DNA from: Carposina sasakii
Taxonomy: Eukaryota > Arthropoda > Insecta > Lepidoptera > Carposinidae
Assembly (NCBI GenBank): GCA_014607495.2
Contig: CP053152.1
Coordinates: 15,607,899 to 15,671,898 of the forward strand
Reading direction: 5' to 3'
Length of the DNA: 64,000 bases
In this document: positions 1-13,500 of the stretch, piece after piece
Numbering within the stretch: the first letter of the stretch is position 1
How the letters are laid out: each line of letters starts with the position of its first letter
Notes under the pieces: model-generated
Told to the model about the DNA's origin: nothing
Database searches by the model: none
What the model saw: only the letters and a program-made list of their open reading frames with translations
Made by a program: the position numbers and the translations under genes

Positions 1-3000
1 GGCCCGCCATCGTGCTGCCGGGCGGCGGCGGCGCGCGCCTGGCGCTGGCGGCGCGGCTGCAGCGCCTGCGCCTCACCAACCGCTTCGAGCTGCGCGCCTG
101 CGACCACGTGGGTAAGGCGCTGCTGGAATATCGTGGTTGGGCAACGTTTCTCCTACAACCTAGTCAGAGTTGCCGTTACCTGCTGGATGCGAGCTGATTT
201 CAACAGAACGCTTGTCGTTAGGGAGGCTTATATTTAACAGTGGATATTACGAGGTTGACGGGAAGACTATGACGGCTATTATCTGTTGAATGTACCTAAA
301 TTAAATAAAAGTTAGCGTGCGGAAAGTTCATATTGCGCTTCGTGCCAATTCCACAACTGTCCTTTAAGTTCCGAATAACCTATATGGCACTTATTTGACA
401 GGTAATTAATTGTATAGTTTAAGTGCGCAAAACAAGTGTCTGATATATTATATCCTGAACTTTTTACTGAGTATTATGTTAATCCGACATTGGTTGAGGT
501 AGGTAGGTACGTTTTCTATTAATAAAGGACAACAACCCATGAGAAGAGCGAGCACAGGGAGCGTTTGCAATTGTTTTCACATGCTCTAATCTGTAAATGT
601 ATTAATTAAAATAAAGTATTTGTATTTTAGATGAGCCAGTACTAATGGACGTGCAACAAGTCCTGCTGGAGGGGCTGAGCGTGCGCGTAGTGCAGGCGGG
701 GCGTGGGCGGGGGCGCAGCGCGGGGGGCGCGGGGGCGGGGGCGGGGGCGGAGGCGGCCCCCTCCGCCGAGCCCATCCTGCCGCCGGTGTCCATGACGCTG
801 GACGTGCAGCACCGGCTGTATCCGGTCACGCCGCTCGGTATGGAAATCTATTACTGTTACACTATTTCAGAGACGTTTCATTGCTTTTTTTTGTTTAGTT
901 TATCCCGAAGGAAAGGCAAGTGGAACTTAGCCCATACAGCCACTGTCTTTAGTAAATGATTTCTGAATTTATGATTGATGATGATGAATGAAAACATCGG
1001 AAAAATCCTCAAGAACGAGTTAAATTAGTAAAAATAAAAAATAATTGCAGAAATAACTTACATGAGCCCATGAAGAGATCGTATTCCGACTAAAGTTTTA
1101 CTCAGCTTACCTGCATATAAAACCATGCTCACGCACTAGATTCACATAACAAGTAAACAAAATATAACTTATCTGCCAGAAAACATCACTTTACGGACAC
1201 ATGCAAGCCGTTTACAAATAAATTTTGATTTTCACAAGAAAATTACACTCGCTCCCTTCCTGCTTTTCCCGCCCACCTCCCGTTTCATTGCTTTAGAGAA
1301 GAATTAAAAAGAAAGTTCCCATTGACACTGTAATTTTTTAAAATATTAGTCCGAAGCCTGTGGTGTTGTGTTTGCAGTGCCGGACACGGCGGTGCGCGGC
1401 TCGCTGGTGACGGCGGCGCTGGCGCTGGACGCGGCGCAGTACGGCGTGGTGCGTGGCGTGCTGGCGCATAACCTGGGCGAACCCGGACCCGCGCCGCCGC
1501 CGCGCGCCGCACCCGCGCACTCCGCGCAGGTACCGCTTAGAGTACTACGACCCAGTACGTACGTACGTGCGTTTCATCGTTTAGTTCCGATGGATGATGG
1601 CGCTACTTCTATAGGGTGTAACAAAAGGGGTATGTTAAGCGAAAAGCTATGTAAATATCCCACTAAAAGGAACCTACCCACAAAATTTTAGACTCGAAAT
1701 TTAGAGAACCTATTTCCACATGTTTATTTTTCAAGATTGTATGAACATTCCTGAGTTGTGTAGGAATTCTGCATACTATCTGGAAAAATAAATATGTGTT
1801 ATTTTTCCAGATAGTATGCAGAATTCCTACACAACTCAGGAATGTTCATACAATCTTGAAAAATAAACATGTGGAAATAGGTTCTCTAAAGTGGGCTATT
1901 TAGATAGCTTTTCTCTTAACATACCCTTTCTGTTACGCCCTGTATATGTATGACTACATTTTCTGTTTCACTGCATACAAAAAATGTTAGTTCTGAAATA
2001 AGGCATAGGAACTATTCTATTGAACGGACAATACCAATACTGTGGACTAGACTTGTGAAACCTTATCATTCCGTTCCCCAGGTATGGACGACCATGTCGC
2101 TGGAGCTGGAGCTGCAGGACGTGACGCTGCGGCTGGAGCCGGCGCGCGGCTTGACGTCACTGGCCTCCATCAACTTCATCAAGTCGCGCCTGCTGCTGCA
2201 GACCTGCTCCGACGGCAGCCAGGACATCGACCTCGTGTCGCAGGTAGGAGCTGATGCGGTTTATTGGTGGACTGGATTTACAGGTGATCTCGTCGAGTTT
2301 GACGTTATGTCTACTATTCTGTATACAGACAGTTGATTCATTTTTTATATTATTTATTTACCAAAATATTATTTTTAAATTTTTTCTTACTGGCTTTATT
2401 ATATTCTTACTCGACCGTTTCCTTTTACCGTCAACGGTTCAGAGTTGGAAACTCTTGTTTTTGTACTCCTTCCTTCCCTTTGTTCTCCTATCCATCCTTC
2501 CTCTTCTTTCGCGAATTGGCCAGCGGCAGCGGTAGCTTAAGTGGCCGGGCGCACCCTGGTAATACCAGGAGTCGAATAGCTCGGCCTGCGTCCCCCCGGC
2601 CAGCCGAATCTTTCCCTTCCCAAATGGCCTTTAAGGTCTTTAAGGGCCACAAGCTACCGGCGCGTCTTGCCCTGGCACGGGGGTTATCCCCAAGGCCTGC
2701 AACCCGGGGCGTATTTTTACGCCTAGGACGACCCACGTCTGGTTAGGGTTGGACTGGACCCCCGCCTAGTTTACTTGCACCTTATTTTAGTGAATAAATT
2801 TTACCCTCATATTTGTCAATAGGTATTGAAATAGCTTCTTATCCAGTAGTGTACGTTAGTACTCATTACTTCCCCCCCCTTGCCCGCAGGAGATCCTCGT
2901 GAGCGACACGCGGTTCGCGGACGAGCCGGCCAACCGACGCGGTAACGTGTTCTCGCGCATCGTGCAGCCGCTGCCCGCGCCCGCGCACCGCCACGCCGTG

Positions 3001-6000
3001 CAGGCCGAGCTGCATGCCAGGTGCGCGTGCGCAGACATTATGTATTAGGTTTATCATCGTGCAGCCGCTGCCCGCGCCCGCGCACCGCCACGCCGTGCAG
3101 GCCGAGCTGCATGCCAGGTGCGCGTGCGCAGACATTATGTATTAGGTTTATCATCGTGCAGCCGCTGCCCGCGCCCGCGCACCGCCACGCCGTGCAGGCC
3201 GAGCTGCATGCCAGGTGCGCGTGCGCAGACATTATGTATTAGGTTTATCATCGTGCAGCCGCTGCCCGCGCCGCGCACCGCCACGCCGTGCAGGCCGAGC
3301 TGCATGCCAGGTGCGCGTGCGCAGACATTATGTATTAGGTTTATCATCGTGCAGCCGCTGCCCGCGCCCGCGCACCGCCACGCCGTGCAGGCCGAGCTGC
3401 ATGCCAGGTGCGCGTGCGCAGACATTATGTATTAGGTTTATCATCGTGCAGCCGCTGCCCGCGCCCGCGCACCGCCACGCCGTGCAGGCCGAGCTGCATG
3501 CCAGGTGCGCGTGCGCAGACATTATGTATTAGGTTTATCATCGTGCAGCCGCTGCCCGCGCCCGCGCACCGCCACGCCGTGCAGGCCGAGCTGCATGCCA
3601 GGTGCGCGTGCGCAGACATTATGTATTAGGTTTATCATCGTGCAGCCGCTGCCCGCGCCCGCGCCACCCGTGCAGGCCGACGCCGGTGCAGGCCGTGCAG
3701 CTGCCCGCGCCCGCGCATGCAGGCAGCTGCATGCCAGCGCGTGCGCAGACATGTATTAGTATTAGGTTTATCATCGTGCAGCCGCTGCCCGCGCCCGCGC
3801 ACCGCCACGCCGTGCAGGCCGAGCTGCATGCCAGGTGCGCGTGCGCAGACATTATGTATTAGGTTTATCATCGTGCAGCCGCTCGCCCGCGCCCGCGCAC
3901 CGCCACGCCGTGCAGGCCGAGCTGCATGCCAGGTGCGCGTGCGCAGACATTATGTATTAGGTTTATCATCGTGCAGCCGCGCCCGCGCCCGCGCACCGCC
4001 ACGCCGTGCAGGCCGAGCTGCATGCCAGGTGCGCGTGCGCAGACATTATGTATTAGGTTTATCATCGTGCAGCCGCTGCCCGCGCCCGCGCACCGCCACG
4101 CCGTGCAGGCCGAGCTGCATGCCAGGTGCGCGTGCGCAGACATTATGTATTAGGTTTATCATCGTCTTGCTATGTGCAATCCCTTTTTAACCGACTGCCT
4201 AACTAGACATATTAAGTAGTGAAAAGTGAGGTGTGTAATTTGCCACTTGTATGCAGTCTGTTGGGGCCTGACTATGTATGTACTCGTAGTATGTTAAATT
4301 GTAATCTCTTACAGACGTCGCGGCTCGTGGTCCGCGTACACGATCCTGGTGAACAAGCTGCGTCTGATGGCGGTGCTGGACTGGTGGGACAGCGTGTTCC
4401 AGTTCCTGGCGCAGGCGCCGCCGCCGCAGGACGCGCCGCACAGGTGCGAGCGAGAGAGATAAAAATAATGTTTGAAATACAGCGAGGAATAAGCTGATCA
4501 ACATTGGATATTGATTTGTTTTAACTAAATGGCCCGGAAGTCGACATAATATGACGAAGATTCAGGAGAAGTAGGGTCGAGGACCTGGATAAGTTTCAGC
4601 TAAAATAGTTAGTAGATTAGTGGGGAGGCCTTTGCCCAGCTGTGGGACAATGTGGGCTATTACAAGAAATGGCAATGTTTGTTAATTATGTAATGTGTTT
4701 AGCAGCGCGGCTCCGCCCCCCCGCCGCGGCGCCGCCCCCGCCCCCGCTGAGCCGGCGCCGCGCTCCGAGCTGAAGCTGAACGTATCTGACTCGCAGCTGG
4801 TGCTGGTGGAGGACGCCTCGCAGTGGGACACCAACGCCGTCATCCTCAAGGTAGGCGCCACCCGAACGGTTTTATGACATGATGAGTGCCTCTACCGGTA
4901 TTATGTTTGAAGAAAGATATGTAATTCGTTACTAGATAGCGCCGTATGTGTAAGCTAATGGCGTGTTATTATTCTAGAGTACGACAGTGATCCGTTACGG
5001 CGAGTCTGCGGGCGCGGACGGGCCGCTGCGCTGCGAGCTGAGCGAGCTGGAGGTGTTCTCGTGCGTGCTGGGCCTGGAGGACGAGACGGCGCTCAGCATC
5101 CTCGAACCTGCTGCGCTCACGCTGGCGCTGCGCCGGCGCCGTGAGCTGCAGGTGACGAGGGGGGGCCTGGAGGACGAGGGGGGCCTGGAGGACGAGGGGG
5201 GGCCTGGAGGACGAGACGGCGCTCAGCATCTACGATTTCACCTACTAGCGGCCGTCCTTGACTTCGTCCGCATAAACTTAAGAAATCCCGTTTTTCATGC
5301 CGACAATTTCAGGAAATCCCTCAGACTGCGTTGTCTATCCTGTAGGTGACCTGATACATATTTATATATATCTATATGTGTATTTATATTTATTAATACT
5401 AAACAAATACACTATATTTCATATATATGTACACCTACAAGAAGACAAGCATTACACACATCATAGTCATACATTCGCAACACTATATTTAACGCACAAG
5501 CAACGCCGCGCGATATCCGTAGTTCAGCAAAACTGCTGACGGCGCCGAACGTGATCGCGCCACACCACGCTGCTCATGCGCTGGTACCTCCAGTCGTCCT
5601 AGGACTGTGACACAGAGTCCACGCCACCCTGTACCGCGACGACCCACATACGTCCTAGGACTGTGACACAGAGTCCACGCCACCCTGTACCGCGACGACC
5701 CACATACGTCCTAGGACTGTGACACAGAGTCCACGCCACCCTGTACCGCGACGACCCACATACGTCCTAGGACTGTGACACAGAGTCCACGCCACCCTGT
5801 ACCGCGACGACCCACATACGCGAGTGCCGCTACGCCACTGGTGGCCTATTTATATGTCTGTGTTGTGTATGTACCTATGTACTTTCGTGCTCGTGTATCT
5901 TCTTCTGTCTTATGTACTGTAAACTTTCACTATTCTCTCCTTCTATTCTGACTTTATCTGTTGTGGCAATATATCCATATACTGCTGAAGCTGAAGTTTC

Positions 6001-7564
6001 CTTCACGCCGCCATAACCTACCTAGTGACCTCAATCATCATCACTAAAATCCTAACATTATATCAGCTCCATAAAATTAGTGATCTCGGTTCCTATACGA
6101 TGTCTAGTGACTAGTTATTGACTTACCTCCCACTCCCCCCACAGATCACGATGAGCACTCTGTCACTCCGGCTGTCGTACCACGACATGCTGATGTTCTC
6201 GTCCATGATACAGTCGCTGCCGGCGCAGTTCCGGGCCGCACTCTCAGGTAGCTATTATAAAAGGAATTTTAAAGTCTAAAAATATCTGCTTTGCTTGAAA
6301 GCTATTTTTTTAAGTTAACCAATTATTACGCGATTTCTTAATCCTTGCATTACACTAGCATTATAACCTATCGGCACACATTTAAAGTTGAATTCATGTC
6401 TATGCACGTACATTTTGTTTCATATCAATGTTTGCACTGTGGTAGATTCTGACCGACACACTTAAACATAAACTAAAATGAATTATGTTTATCCCTCTAC
6501 ATCCTTAATATAAATGCCTGAGCCAGAAAGGGACAGGTAGAACAGCATGCTGTATTTAGCTAACGGTTGTTGTAACCAGGCAAGACGGAAACCCCCTTGG
6601 AAGAGGAAGACGCGCCTGCCAACGTAGTCCACATGCGAGCCAACACGGGCTACCCGCGCGCCGCCTTCCGCCGCCCCCCCGCCCCGCCCGCGCCGCCGCC
6701 GCCCGCGCAGCCCGCGGTGACGCTACTGCAGGTACATAATGTTTGCTATTTGTAGTTTGTAGGAATATACTTTATTAGGCTTACTGTTGGTCCTTCGGGT
6801 CGGATTCATATAAAAATTTATTTGGTAATGCTGCTCATTTCTTAACGTCTTTTGTTACGTTGATGATGCGTGGACGAAAGTTGAATCAAATGTATGTTCG
6901 AAAATAGGTAATACAAAATAGAAAATTGAACAGTAATAATGTCTGGAACTGTTCTGCAGATAAGTGCGGAGTGCATCACCCTGTGCGTGATCGACGACTG
7001 CCTGGACTCGGACGTGCCGCTGCTGGAGCTGTCCTTGTCTGACCTGCGGCTGGAACAGGTGTGCTAAACTATAACAATATTACTCATATTTTGTGCAATA
7101 TAAATGATTTGATTTGATTAACCAGGGGCCGTCGCGCCCGCTACGTGGATAGGTGACTGTTCTTACGTTAAATTTTTCGAGGGGAAAGAGATTTTAAATC
7201 CGTGACAGTTAGTCCAATTAAGTGGACTAGTCTTTCGTCCTGCAGTAATCTGATGATGACCTAAAACTGTACCTATCTGAACAACACCGAGGTAACCCAA
7301 GCGAGTAAGGAAATAAATACTTGTCTTTTCTACTATAACAACATGATTTAAGTTTATATCCTTCCCCCAGGATCTGCGCAAAGTGGAAGACTCTGACAGC
7401 CCGGAGCCCATGCTGGTGTCCACCCCGGAGGGCGCGGGGGGCGTGGCGGCGGGCGGCGCGGGGGCGAGCGCGGGGGCGGGCGGGGGGCGCCTGTCCGCCG
7501 TGCTGGCTGCGGACTACTACAACCGCACGCTGTCGGGATGGGAACCCGTTATCGAGCCATGGCA
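1..7564 (+). CDS. VPS13D: VPS13D exon block 1: rod region before the VAB domain
   Basis: Exons: 1-111, 631-837, 1378-1529, 2082-2243, 2890-3020, 4315-4443, 4703-4850, 4978-5151, 6145-6247, 6580-6731, 6960-7058, 7371-7564. Donors are consensus-like (for example GTAAGG at 112, GTATGG at 838) and acceptors end in CAG or TAG. Reading frames stay open across each junction. The protein reads as beta-rich repeats such as VWTTMSLELELQDVTLRLEP and ITMSTLSLRLSYHDMLMFSS, typical of the repeating-beta-groove rod. The first exon is partial at the window edge (frame starts at base 3). The acceptor at 4701-4705 is a NAGNAG pair, so the exon may start at 4703 or 4706. The exon 2890-3020 ends in a 12-copy repeat; only its first donor avoids an in-frame stop. 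The exon 7371-7564 has a Gly/Ala low-complexity run (GAGGVAAGGAGASAGAGGG). Confidence 0.8.
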
Positions 7565-10500
7565 GTGAGTTATTTGCTTCTGGTTTCCTAGAATAGCGGT
7601 CTTGTGGGTACATTTCACATGGATATTTAAATTAATCAGGCGTTATTACGTCCTGGAGCCAAATTAGTACCAAATTAGTGTCAACTGTACTAATTGTCTC
7701 ATGTTTAAAAAAAACCGGAAGTCATCTCCATTTAACCAGGACAAGGTCACCAATAAATTGAATTAAATAATCAGATGAATAATCCCCCCCTAGGTTCTCT
7801 GCATGCTGGGAGTACACTTTGAGCCGGTCGCTGGAGGCGCGACGCCTGCAGCTGCAGGTGTCTGCGGAGGCGCTGCTGGCCTGCAACGTCACGGCGGCGC
7901 TGGTGGAGCTGGCCAGGCTCGTCCGCGCCAACTGGGCTGCTGACTACTACGCACCGCAGGTACATAGCACCGGCGCCGCCGGATTGACGTATATTAGCAC
8001 TTATAGCGTTCTATAATGTTTCGCCAACATGGCAACGATGGCAATCGTCATTACAGACCCCTCCCTATACAGGGATTATCTCCAGGAAAATTGACCCAGA
8101 TTACAAACAAATAACTGGGACTAACTTTTCATCATGAAATCCATCTGTCAATTAAATGTCACTACTTATACTTAGCTAACGCATGGGTCGTCGATGGAAG
8201 CTGGTCGTGAGACTCCTCTTCACTATCAAATCTTTAGGCTTTTCGGGTGTTCATCTCCTATTAGTTCATTTTCGTTAACACTTAACTCCTTTAATTTATT
8301 GTGATTTTGACTTGCTTGGTGTCGTTCTAGCAAAGCGGTGGTTCAGCGGAGCAGTCCCCAAAGAGCAGTCCGAGCGGACACCGGCGTCGCTCACCCTTCG
8401 TGCCGTACGCGCTCTGCAACCTCACGGGGCAGCGCCTGTGGTTCACCACGCTTACGAGCGCCGCTATAGGGTGAGTGTCCGAGCGAGAACTAGCTCTCAA
8501 ACTTGGAACATACAACGTTTGCTCATTTTTACTGGTATTAATTAGAAAAAAAAAAATCTGTTATACTACTTCTAAACTGGCCATGATCTGCAATGTTAAA
8601 CAGTCTGGGATGTTCGCATGGTAGCAAATACTTTAGCTTTCGCTTTGGTTTAATCTTTCAAATATACATAGGTATCAATAGCCAAAGTGAAATCGTTCCT
8701 CCATTAAATCCACGAAATTCACATAATGACATGGGTGTAATAAGGGGAGTTATTTTACTTTCATTCACACTATTAGAGGATAATTTGTCAAGACACTATA
8801 GGTGTGCTTCCCCTTAGTGAGTGTCCGCTGGCGGCGGCGCGGCCGGACGACTCGTGGACGGCGGTGCGCGCGGGTGGCACGGAGCCGTTCTCGTTCGGCG
8901 CACGGCGACGCCTGCACGCGCACGCGCACGCACCCGCCGCGCCGCCCGCGCTGCACCAGCTGGCGCTGCGCCTGGACGCCTGGGCGCCGCCTGACCCCGT
9001 CTGCGTCGACCGCGTCGGCGTCTTCTTCCGGAACATCACGCACACGGTAACTATTACACTCTCTTGTGTTTAGTATCATAACGTAGTGTAAAATGAAGTT
9101 ACTTCCCGTTGTATGCCTGTCCCTATGTATGCTTATATCTTTTACTTACTACGTAATGGATTTTGATGCGGTTTCGCGACTCTACACATCTGTATTCCCG
9201 AAATGGGTTAGCCAGACCTACAAGGTGATGAAGGAGATTTTACAGTCACTTAGCGTAACACAGTCAACGGGGTCCAATGTAAGAGATGAAATAATGTAAA
9301 AGAACGCCATTGAATTCCTTAGGCGATTCTAAAGACATACACGGGAGGGCACGTAGCTGATATAAGTATTCTAATGATTCTAATGAAGCCCTACATCAAC
9401 ACGAGAACGTTAATAACGAATACCATTAGAAAATAAAAAAATACGTTTAGTAACATATGTTACTTGTGTACCAATATTTTACTAAGCTTTTGTTCTCTAA
9501 AAACTCTGTTTTAAAATATTGATCTCCTCGCAGAAGTCTGGCGCGATGGCGCGCGTGGTGCTGGAAGTGTCGCTGGAGGGGTCGGCGCGCAAGCTGGTGA
9601 CGGTGCGCTCGGCGCTGCAGCTACACAACCGCCTGCCGCACCCCGTGGCCGTGCGCTTGGCTGCGCCGCCAGGTAACGCCGCGTGCTGGAGGCGTCGCCG
9701 TAGGGCTCGGCGCTGCAGCTGCACAACCGCCTGCCGCACCCCGTGGCCGTGCGCCTGGCCGCGCCGCCAGGTAACGCCGCGTGCTGGAGGCGTCGCCGTA
9801 GGGCTCGGCGCTGCAGCTGCACAACCGCCTGCCGCACCCCGTAGCCGTGCGCCTGGCCGCGCCGCCAGGTAACGCCGCGTGCTGGCGGCGTCGCTGGAGG
9901 GCTCGGCGTTCTTGGGTCGCATTTCAATGTCCTCTTATATTTAATAGTTTATGCGTAACAACAACAGAGCTACGTACGTACGGACAAGCAATTTCTTACG
10001 TTGCATGATACGCAACAACGTTATAACCTCTTGAGGACGTTAAACATTATTTGTGATCTAAATGGAATATAATGAATTTTGTAAAAATGAGACATCTTGT
10101 TAGATACGAGGCATGCCTTTTAAGTTCTGTCGTTTCCATATTTCCCGGAAATTTTGAATTTGGAACTGTTCTATATTCGAATGTGTTTAAATTTTGAATC
10201 TCAAAACAGTTGAAATATTAGGATTAATGCTATTGTTTAGTCACAGCGTCGATTGAAATCTGTCAGGTTACGTACTCGTACAATGGGTAGCTTAGAACCT
10301 AATCACACTTGGTGGGTGGCAGAGCGCGCGTGGCGCTGGGCGGGTGCGCCGGCGCTGTCAGCGTGGCTGCGTGCGCGCCGCCTGCCGCCGCCCGCGCCCC
10401 CCGCGCCGCCGCCCCTGTTCGCCGGCTGCGGTACTCTTACTGCAGATACTGTTAGCTAGCGGGGCGACTGGTACCGCCGGAGATTAGAGTAGGATTAGGT

Positions 10501-13500
10501 AGTGTCGTTTGAAAGTGGAGTAGTTTTAATATAATGTACGAAGAGTCATGTAAAGAGTAAAAATTATGTTCTAGCGTAAGGTAATATAGTAATGTATATG
10601 TACTGTAGGTAGTAAACAAAATTATCACGATTATTTTGTTGTAAAAGTTGAAAATTATAAAATTAAGGTATCTAAGGTAAATATAATAATAATAATTTAT
10701 TTTCGGAAAGAATATTACAATCCATTTGTTAGTAAGTACATAAAAACACCACTTAAAATCTATGTTAGTAAGACACAATTTAAAATCGTTGTTTTCGACA
10801 TGCTCTTACCCGAACAACATTACTTTTTCCAGACATGTACTTTTGCAATTTTATTCAGATAAGAACAGTCCACCCTATTTGCTATCATGTTTAGAATGCT
10901 GTTGGTGCTGCCACGCACTCTGCTGACCATTGCTGCTAGGCGCTTCCGTATCAAGGCCTCAAACCCATCTACTCTAGCCCAAACGAACATGCCCGAGGCA
11001 CTACAGTAACGCGTACAGTAAAACCTAGTTTAAATTTACTTTGCCTCATTACAAGACCGCTCGCACACGGGACGGTAAGATTTCGGCGTAGTAAGAAAAC
11101 TGCATAAATCGTCAACACTTGAGTTTTTGCATTCATATGAGTGTAGTTTAAGTCCGATGCATACAGACCCGTAAAACTATATGTATACCTAGGATAGCGG
11201 TGCTGTGAAGAAATATTTCACATGTCAACGAAAGAAAGCATATATACAGGGTGTCCCGAAAGTCGACGTCAAGCTGGAAACTGGAGATAGGCCAAGTCAT
11301 AATAGTTATCAGAAAAATAAAAATATATATATAAGTTATGTACATTTTTTTCAGTACAGCCAGTTAAAGTTGGGCGAAGTATTAATTTTAAATAGTTGGT
11401 TGGGCAAAACGTGACATTTTCTTCCAATCTGGAGCAGCTGGCTTTGAATTTTAGGCAACGAGTTTACAGAAGCACTTTTCAGGATTACAGAATAAAAAAG
11501 AAATTGACAAAAAAGATTTGTAGCAACAGGAGTTAAAAAACTATCACAAAGTGTACATTTTCTCGATTTTTTTAAAGTCCTATTATTTATAAAGTACATA
11601 ACTTAGATTTAAAAAAATCTGATAACTATAATGACTTGGCCTATCTCCCGTTTACGGCTTAACGTCGACTTCCGGGACACCCTGTATATATTTGCGACGC
11701 ATGGCCACTCTTATAACGGCACCGGTATCTTAGGAAACCATGACTTAAGCGAGCAGTTGAAGTTATGTGGTGGCATTTTCACGAGTCTGTCGTGTCGATA
11801 AAGTATTGTAACGGTGTGTCAGGTGCGTGGCAGTCGGGCTCGGCACAGGTGGCGCCGGGAGCGCGCTGGGCGGCGCCGCTGGCGGACGACACACCGGAGC
11901 TGCAGCTGCGGCCGCTGCCGCCGCGCGCGCCGCCGCCCTCGCCCGCGCTGCTAGCGTGGCAGGCCGAGCCGCAGCTGCTGCACCACTGCGCCGCGCACGC
12001 GCACCCCGACACCTACAGGTGACACCCGAGGACTGCAGTCCGCTACATAACTCTTATGCCTGGGTTCGAATCCTGCTAGATGGAAACTTTGATGTGATGA
12101 ATATCGATGTTTGTTTATGGATGGATGTTTCCACTTAATGTTAAATTAAAATTAAAATTATAATATTAATTAGGTTAGGTTTCACCGAAAATTTACATGA
12201 AAAATATTATGTAAGTGGAGGAAACGAAAGGAGTGTGAAATACAACAAATCTCTGCCTATCTAATATCTATGCTTAAATAAAAAGCGTGATTCTATGTAT
12301 ATAAAAATGTTTGTTCCAATATTAGGCTTGAGAACTATAGTCTATGGACCTATATCTATATCTGTATCTTCCGTCGGCATTCGTGTGGTCTATCCTTAGC
12401 GTCCCTTTACTCGAGAACTATTTTATAGAACGACTTGTATGTTGCGTCGGCATTCCTGTAGTGTACATAAGGTTCCTTCAGGTTCTGCTGCTCGATAATC
12501 CGCGAGCGTTTCCCGGAGAGCGCGGGCAGCGCCTCCGCGCCCGGGCACACGCTGACGCTGCTGCCGGCGCTGTGGCTGGAGAACCTGCTGCCGCTGGAGC
12601 TGGGCGCGCGCCTGCGCCCCGGGCCCGTCGCCGCCGCGCGCCCAGGTGAACTCAAGCCCTTCCATGATGTGAGTACATGAAGTTTTGTTTACTACTGTTG
12701 AGTTTGTTGCCTCTTTACTGTTGTTATAGAGGAATGAGGTATCTACTAGTCTGACTACTACTAGTCTACTAGACTATATTGTCTTCTTATTCCTCTATGA
12801 TAGGTATTGTGTAGATCTATTCAAAATATCCGATACATGTAAATTTATTTTTAATACAGTTGCGAAAAAATGAAGCAATTTAATAAATTAATAAAATAAT
12901 TTAAATGACGTCAACCGTAAAAGAATATAAGCAGAGATTTTTTTTGTTTTCTTCACCCATTCTGGGTAGGCAAAGGGAACTATGCCCATACAGCCAAGTC
13001 TTCAGTAGATTTTTTTTATTGATATGAAATGAAAATGAAATATAATGAGATGAAATAAAATGAAACCTAATCTAACTCATTGAATCAAATCATTAAATCT
13101 GATATTGAAACAAATTAGTAGCTTCTTTTTAGAAATATTTGCACGAATCATAAAACCTCTATAATTTTTTTTGACGTGAAACGTCTTTAAAATCGCGCCG
13201 ACACATACGGGTACCAGGTTTAAAAACTGGACCGTAACGAAAAGGTCTATATCATCGTACCTTAATAATTAAAAAACTATTGGTCTTAGAAACAAAAATG
13301 TGGTGTAAATATTTCACTTATATAGTCAGCTCGCTGTTATGACATTGAGTTCGTGTCGGGGTCAAGCGGGGGGGCGGGGGAGGGATACTGCGATAACTGT
13401 GCGAAACCGGCGCTCGCGCTTGTTTCTATTCAGTGTAACTCGTGACTCCGACTTTATAGCGTGGTGATTCTTTCGTGTGTTTGTCAAGTTTATTTGAACC

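Noticed and set aside
3021..4190. Many overlapping open frames with repeated peptides on both strands
   Set aside because: They are translations of the 97-bp tandem array in wrong frames and not separate genes.
5489..5819. 56-bp tandem repeat as a coding repeat protein
   Set aside because: The period is not a multiple of three and no exon boundaries fit; treated as an intronic minisatellite.
9093..9299. Open frame beginning [20 protein letters not shown] with a signal-peptide look
   Set aside because: It lies wholly inside a VPS13D intron, is AT-rich, 68 codons, with no splice partner or family resemblance; chance length for this base composition.
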